Shown in pieces: positions 7,460-10,773 of a stretch of DNA of 10,773 nt (its first letter is position 1; every line of letters begins with the position of its first letter). This DNA comes from CAYLPT01 sp964385645 (lineage in GTDB: Bacteria > Armatimonadota > Hebobacteria > Hebobacterales > Hebobacteraceae). The stretch covers positions 1 through 10,773 of the forward strand of contig CAYLPT010000202.1 of assembly GCA_964385645.1 (NCBI GenBank), given 5' to 3'. The notes below the pieces were generated by a model. That model was not told where the DNA came from. It saw only the letters and a program-made list of their open reading frames with translations, and searched no databases. The position numbers and the translations under genes are program-made.

Positions 7460-8880
7460 CAGTGGTGCTCCAGGCGGGTGGGGTCGGCGAGGGCGACGCG
7501 CTCGTTGGGCTCGAGGCCAGCGAGGATGACAACGGCCTCGTCGCTGCGCTCGCCGGTCTCGACGGGGCGAGGGCGGAAGCCCCCGGGGCCGGCGACGTAG
7601 ACGATGGGGCCCTCCGGGCGCTCGAAGACGGCGGCGAGAGGAACGGAGAGGACATCCTCGAGGCGGGCGAAGACGAACTGGACGCGAGCCTTCATGCCCG
7701 GGCGGAGGAGGGTGAGGTCGGGGTCGAGGACTTTGACGGAGACGTCGAAGACGCGCTGGTCCATGGGGGCGTGGGGGTCGTCCCAGGGCTGGACGCGGCG
7801 GGCGATGGCGCTGATGCGGCTGACCTCGCCGCGGAATTCGCGGTCGGCGATGCCGACCACCTTGATGACGGCCTCCTGCCCGAGCCGGAGGCGGCCGGCG
7901 GCGGTCTCCTCAACCTGGAGCGCGACCTCGAGTTCCGAGAGGTCGGTGAGGTCAGCGATCTTGGAGCCCCACCAGACGCGGTCTCCCTCGCGGAGAGCGC
8001 GGCGGCCGGTGGCAGGGTCCCAGGTGGTGCCGAGGACGACGACGCCGGCCTGGGGGGCGCGGAGCTCGCCGCTGGCGAGCTCACGCTCCATCTCGGCGAG
8101 GCGGTCTCTGGCCATCTGGGCGCGGGTGCGGGCGCTGTCCACGGCTTCGTGGATGCGGCGCTCGGCGACCTGAGACTCGAAGCGGGCGCGGTGGAGGTCG
8201 GCGTCCATCTGGGCCTGGCGGGAGGAGTGCTCGGAGTCGAGGTAGTCGAGCCTTCGCTCGGAGCGCTGGAGCGCGAACTCCTCGCGGCGGACGATGCGCT
8301 CTGCTTGCTCGACATCGGCGCGGGGGACGATGCCGGCCTCGGCGAGGCGCTCGTGCTTGTCGTAGTCGCCCATGGCCCAGTTGAGGTTCCACTCGTCGTA
8401 GCCGAGCTGGGCTTGGGCCTGGCCGGTCTCGACGAACTGGGAGCGCAGGAGCACCTCGAGGGAGCGGAGGGTCTTGTCCACCTCCATGGTGGAGGACTCC
8501 CACTCTCGCTCGCGGTTGCGGCGCTCTTGCTCGACCTGGGCGAGCCGGTTCTGGTAGTCCAGGCGCTGGCGGTCCACCTGGAACTGGTACTCGCTTACGT
8601 CGACGCGCGCGATGACCTGGCCCTCCTCCACGCGGCTGCCGTCGTCCACGATGAAGGCGAGGGTGGAGCCGCTGCGGGGGGCCCTGATCTGGGCGATGAT
8701 GGCGCTCTCCAGGGTGCCCTCGCGGGTGATGCCGACGACGAAGGGGCCGCGCCGCACGGGAGCGGTGTCTACGTTGGGGCCCCCGCCCGCGCCGGCGAGG
8801 GCGGCGAGCAGGAGCTTGACCTGCCAGGCGGCGAGGCCGAGGGCGGCGAGGAGCGCGATGGGTCGGAGCCAGCGGCTCAT
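7459..8880 (-). CDS. Periplasmic adaptor (membrane fusion protein), first of three
   Basis: This HlyD/MacA-like adaptor has 473 residues from the ATG at 8880. The reading frame stays open upstream to 9240, but that extension is arginine/proline-rich and lies inside the channel gene, while MSRWLRP begins a good membrane anchor (about 7-28) and its ATG overlaps the channel stop (ATGA). AGGAGG lies 13 nt upstream, a little far. There is no lipobox. The first lipoyl half ends VD (93-94), the hairpin covers about 95-273 with tip motif K175-x3-L179-x6-P186, and the second lipoyl half starts RAPQAG (274-279). LRPGM is at 392-396 and FRPRPV at 435-440. A proline/aspartate-rich loop (about 360-377) replaces the glycine or tryptophan loops of the other two adaptors. 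It is the most divergent of the three and lies next to the channel gene. Confidence 0.93.
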   Translation of the reverse strand: MSRWLRPIALLAALGLAAWQVKLLLAALAGAGGGPNVDTAPVRRGPFVVGITREGTLESAIIAQIRAPRSGSTLAFIVDDGSRVEEGQVIARVDVSEYQFQVDRQRLDYQNRLAQVEQERRNREREWESSTMEVDKTLRSLEVLLRSQFVETGQAQAQLGYDEWNLNWAMGDYDKHERLAEAGIVPRADVEQAERIVRREEFALQRSERRLDYLDSEHSSRQAQMDADLHRARFESQVAERRIHEAVDSARTRAQMARDRLAEMERELASGELRAPQAGVVVLGTTWDPATGRRALREGDRVWWGSKIADLTDLSELEVALQVEETAAGRLRLGQEAVIKVVGIADREFRGEVSRISAIARRVQPWDDPHAPMDQRVFDVSVKVLDPDLTLLRPGMKARVQFVFARLEDVLSVPLAAVFERPEGPIVYVAGPGGFRPRPVETGERSDEAVVILAGLEPNERVALADPTRLEHH

Positions 8881-10403
8881 GGGGTGGGAGGCACCTCCTG
8901 GGGCTCGCGGCGCTCGGTGGGCAGGTCCTGGGAGATGTCGAGGCCGATGGCCTGCCGGAGGCGGACGAGGGCGAGGTAGTAGGCGATGTTGCTGGAGACG
9001 AGGAGGTTGCTGGTGCGGGTGAGGTCTTCCTGGGCGTCGAGCAGGTCGCGGTTGGTGCGCAGGCCTTCCTCCACCATGCGGCGGGCGAAGTGGAGGCTGC
9101 TGCGGGCGACCTCGAGGCTCTGGGAGGCGATCTCGACGTTGGCGCGGGCGGCCTCGGCGGCACGGAACTGAGAGCGGACCTCGGAGACGATGCGCTGGCG
9201 GAGGTCCTCCTTGGCCTGCTGCTCGACGAGGAGGTCCCACTGGGCCTGGAGGACGGCCTCGCGCAGGGAGCGAGAGGCGATGGGGACGCTGAGCTGCAGG
9301 CCGGCGGTCCAGCTGTCCTGGGCGAGGGCGTTGTCGCTCCGGCGCCAGGCGCCGACGAGGTCGAGGGAGGGGAGGCTATAGCTGCGGGCGATGCGGAGCG
9401 CGGCCTCCCGGTTCTCGAGGCCCAGGTCGGCGAGCTGGAGGTCGGGCTGGAGCAGGAGGGCCTGGGAGATGGCGGCCTCGAGGTCCATCTCGAGGGGCTC
9501 GTAGCTGACGGTGGTGACGAGGGCGGGGTCGCCGTCCACCTGGAGGCCGAGCAGGAGCAGGAGCCGGTCCATGGCGTCGCGCATGGCGCGGCGCTGCCCG
9601 ATGAGGGCGCTCTGGGCGCGGGAGAGGCTCAGCTGGGCGCGGGTGAGGTCGAGCTCGGCGATGAGGCCTTCCTGCAGGCGGAGCTCGGAGTCGCGCACGG
9701 CCTCCTGGGCGAGGGTGAGGCTGAACTCCTGGTTCTCGACCAGCTGCTGCTGCTCGAGGGCGCCGAAGTAGCTGGAGATGACGGAGGCGACCAGGGACTG
9801 GCGCTCGACGAAGAAGGAGAGCAGCGCGGCGCGGTAGGAGTTGCGGGCGCGGCGGAGCTGCTCATAGGCGCTGGAGGCGGGCCCGGCGCCGGCGAGGAGG
9901 GGCTGGCGGAGGGAGGCCTGGAGCTCGGCCTGGGACTCCTCGTCCTGGAGGTCCCTGAGGGCGGCGCGCAGGGAGAGGTCGGCGCCGGTGGTGGCGCCGT
10001 AGCGGAGGGCCGCGCCCGCCTCGCGGGAGTCGAGCGCCTCGCCGTCGCCGGTGCGGGTGACGCTGCCGAAGACCTCGAGGTCCCAGAGCTGGCGGGCGGT
10101 CAGCCAGGAGGAGCGGGCGGCGAGGAGGCGCTGGAGGGTGCGGCGGAAGCCCACGTTGTGCCGGAGGGCGATGTCAACAGCCTCCTGGATGGTGAGCTCG
10201 GCGGGGGCCTCTGGCGGCGCGGTGACGACGAGGTCACGCGGGGAGACGTCCGCCTGGCCGACCTCCCACTCGGGGGAGACGGCGTCGGCAGCGAAGAGGG
10301 CCCCGGCGCCGAGGGCGCCGAGGGCGAGGGCCGCCATGAGCACGAGCGACTGATAGGGCCAGCCGCCTGAGGCGGCCTGCCTGCCGCGGGTGATCTGTTT
10401 CAT
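8877..10403 (-). CDS. TolC-like outer membrane efflux protein
   Basis: This is the trimeric outer-membrane channel that would form the exit duct of the tripartite pump. The 508-residue precursor begins with a positively charged N-region and a hydrophobic core (about 19-37), with a likely signal peptidase I site near LFA-AD (about 38-40); there is no lipobox cysteine. Two related outer-membrane-efflux repeats follow: the first from about 72 (LTIQEAVDIALRHN) to about 285, the second from about 308 (LEAAISQALLLQPDLQLADL) to about 488. Each has the long alanine/glutamate/arginine-rich helices of the TolC barrel; the helix segments around 225-275 and 410-465 are typical. The ATG at 10403 has a good ribosome site 4-8 nt upstream. 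It is the first gene of the six-gene operon, its stop overlaps adaptor 1, and about 350 nt of noncoding DNA lies upstream. Confidence 0.95.
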   Translation of the reverse strand: MKQITRGRQAASGGWPYQSLVLMAALALGALGAGALFAADAVSPEWEVGQADVSPRDLVVTAPPEAPAELTIQEAVDIALRHNVGFRRTLQRLLAARSSWLTARQLWDLEVFGSVTRTGDGEALDSREAGAALRYGATTGADLSLRAALRDLQDEESQAELQASLRQPLLAGAGPASSAYEQLRRARNSYRAALLSFFVERQSLVASVISSYFGALEQQQLVENQEFSLTLAQEAVRDSELRLQEGLIAELDLTRAQLSLSRAQSALIGQRRAMRDAMDRLLLLLGLQVDGDPALVTTVSYEPLEMDLEAAISQALLLQPDLQLADLGLENREAALRIARSYSLPSLDLVGAWRRSDNALAQDSWTAGLQLSVPIASRSLREAVLQAQWDLLVEQQAKEDLRQRIVSEVRSQFRAAEAARANVEIASQSLEVARSSLHFARRMVEEGLRTNRDLLDAQEDLTRTSNLLVSSNIAYYLALVRLRQAIGLDISQDLPTERREPQEVPPTP

Positions 10404-10407
10404 CCCG

Positions 10408-10415
10408 CCTTTCCT
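10408..10415 (-). promoter_or_regulatory. Ribosome binding site of the TolC-like gene
   Basis: On the - strand AGGAAAGG precedes the ATG at 10403, with the AGGA part 8 nt away. It supports this start and marks the first translated gene of the operon. Confidence 0.65.
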
Positions 10416-10433
10416 GTTATGCTGATGTTGTAG

Positions 10434-10450
10434 GCCGGCCGCCGGCCGGC
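10434..10450. repeat. Inverted repeat, GC-only, near the start of the efflux operon
   Basis: GCCGGCC (10434-10440) and GGCCGGC (10444-10450) are separated by GCC. In the operon transcript this would be a stable hairpin in the 5' leader if transcription starts upstream of it. Arms made only of G and C are often met by chance at this base composition. Confidence 0.4.
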
Positions 10451-10452
10451 GC

Positions 10453-10467
10453 GAGATGGGCCATCTC
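10453..10467. promoter_or_regulatory. Perfect 7-bp dyad, candidate operator
   Basis: GAGATGG (10453-10459) and CCATCTC (10461-10467) flank a single G. The one-base spacer suits a DNA-binding dimer better than an RNA hairpin. It lies 50-64 bp upstream of the TolC-like start, where an operator or activator site would be expected. The arms contain three AT pairs each, so it is less likely than its GC-only neighbours to be composition noise. The regulator is unknown. Confidence 0.4.
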
Positions 10468-10509
10468 TCCGCCCGCCGGGGAGACTCGGTGTCCGCCTGC
10501 CGGTCGGAA

Positions 10510-10534
10510 GGCCGGGGTCCACGCGTGCCCGGCC
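10510..10534. repeat. Inverted repeat enclosing the palindrome CACGCGTG
   Basis: GGCCGGG (10510-10516) and CCCGGCC (10528-10534) flank an 11-nt spacer that contains the 8-bp palindrome CACGCGTG (10520-10527). The two centres differ by 1.5 bp. It could be a binding site or a chance product of GC-rich DNA. Confidence 0.3.
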
Positions 10535-10547
10535 GTCCGCCGGGGCG

Positions 10548-10562
10548 GCTGACACTTTCAGC
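10548..10562. promoter_or_regulatory. Short dyad GCTGA-N5-TCAGC, candidate operator
   Basis: Perfect 5-bp arms flank CACTT, in one of the few less GC-rich spots of the region. It lies about 145-160 bp upstream of the TolC-like start. The shape is like a small regulator site, but the arms are short. Confidence 0.25.
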
Positions 10563-10751
10563 TTAGACGCCGCGGGGACGCGCGTTGTTCTCCCTTGATG
10601 CAGGACGAGCGGGTGGGTCGGCCGATTCCCCCGCGGCGAGGCCTGCGTGGCCTGGATTTGGACGCCGAGAGGGGCGCGACCTGCCGAGGCGGGCGGGGGA
10701 AGGTGTGGGCAGGGCGGCGTCGCATTTGGCCGCCGCGGAGGGTGAGGCGCG

Positions 10752-10773
10752 ATGGTGCGGTATGCGCTGGGCG
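10752..10773 (+). CDS. Probable start of a rightward gene, cut by the window edge
   Basis: ATG at 10752 is preceded by GGAGG at 10737-10741 with 10 nt spacing, and seven codons (MVRYALG) remain open to the window end. Start and ribosome site look genuine, but seven residues do not allow a family call. The opening faintly resembles that of TruA pseudouridine synthases, which is only a hint. It would be divergent to the efflux operon. Confidence 0.4.

Larger units (their letters stand above)
10404..10751. other. Noncoding region between the divergent efflux operon and the right-end gene
   Basis: About 350 nt with no convincing gene on either strand. It must hold the promoter of the leftward efflux operon and perhaps that of the rightward gene at 10752. 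The only AT-rich patch is 10410-10432; on the - strand it contains CATAAC and TACAAC, weak -10 lookalikes with no -35 partner at 17 nt. No consensus -24/-12 sigma-54 site was found on either strand. Four inverted repeats lie between 10434 and 10562; 10563-10736 shows nothing I can interpret. Confidence 0.6.

Noticed and set aside
8887..8898. GGAGG-CA-CCTCC inverted repeat covering the ribosome site of adaptor 1
   Set aside because: A 2-nt spacer cannot form a normal loop with all five pairs, and Shine-Dalgarno-like repeats are common here; not enough for a regulatory claim.
7462..8979. Long open frame on the + strand opposite adaptor 1
   Set aside because: Its product is a low-complexity mix of G, A, D, E, L and V, as expected from the antisense of a high-GC gene; the - strand frame has recognisable domains.
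8881..9240. An in-frame extension of adaptor 1 giving 593 residues
   Set aside because: The extra 120 residues are arginine/proline-rich with no similarity to any adaptor, lie within the channel gene, and precede a good membrane anchor whose ATG overlaps the channel stop.
9090..10370. Long open frame on the + strand opposite the TolC-like gene
   Set aside because: Same antisense composition artefact, with no recognisable motifs and no upstream signals.
10449..10466. Possible sigma-54 promoter on the - strand (TGG-N10-GC) ahead of the efflux operon
   Set aside because: Only the GG and GC pairs and a few flanking bases match; the TT before GC is missing and such matches are frequent at this GC content.
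1..10773. Mobile elements, CRISPR arrays, tRNA or rRNA genes
   Set aside because: No transposase, integrase, regularly spaced repeats or recognisable RNA gene was seen, and base composition looks uniform across the window.

Overview
The window is about 70% GC or more and almost fully coding, with two convergent gene blocks and a short upstream region at the right end. Every efflux protein has an outer-membrane or periplasmic partner (a TolC-type channel and membrane-anchored periplasmic adaptors), so the organism is a diderm (Gram-negative-type) bacterium of high GC. It uses sigma-54. I cannot place it in a phylum from the sequence alone.

Left block, + strand (1-2461): the 3' part of a sigma-54-dependent activator (AAA+ ATPase plus Fis-type helix-turn-helix; its N-terminal sensory part lies outside the window). 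It is followed 15 nt later by a 477-residue sigma-54 (rpoN) gene that ends at a strong intrinsic terminator. The sigma factor carries a two-CxxC, zinc-ribbon-like cysteine cluster just after region I and has a divergent region I. The activator has GAFTDA in place of the usual GAFTGA loop. These are the two surfaces that meet during activation, and they are encoded side by side.

Right block, - strand (10403 down to 2465): a tightly packed six-gene efflux operon in the order TolC-like channel, adaptor 1, MacB/LolD-type ATPase, adaptor 2, adaptor 3, MacB-type permease. All five junctions overlap by 1 or 4 nt (ATGA, TGATG, ATGA, ATGA, GTGA). Classical MacAB-TolC has one adaptor and a fused ATPase-permease. 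Here the ATPase and permease are separate proteins and there are three different adaptors. Although diverged in sequence, the three have hairpin insertions of exactly the same length (180 residues between two anchor residues) with the tip motif at the same offset (92). They differ mainly in loops of the lipoyl and beta-barrel domains. The simplest model is one efflux or secretion machine with a mixed adaptor ring. Its substrate is unknown.

Right end (10404-10751): about 350 nt of GC-rich noncoding DNA with four inverted repeats, two of which contain AT pairs and could be operators. It separates the efflux operon from the probable start of a rightward gene at 10752, which is cut by the window edge. 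I could identify no consensus sigma-70 or sigma-54 promoter there.
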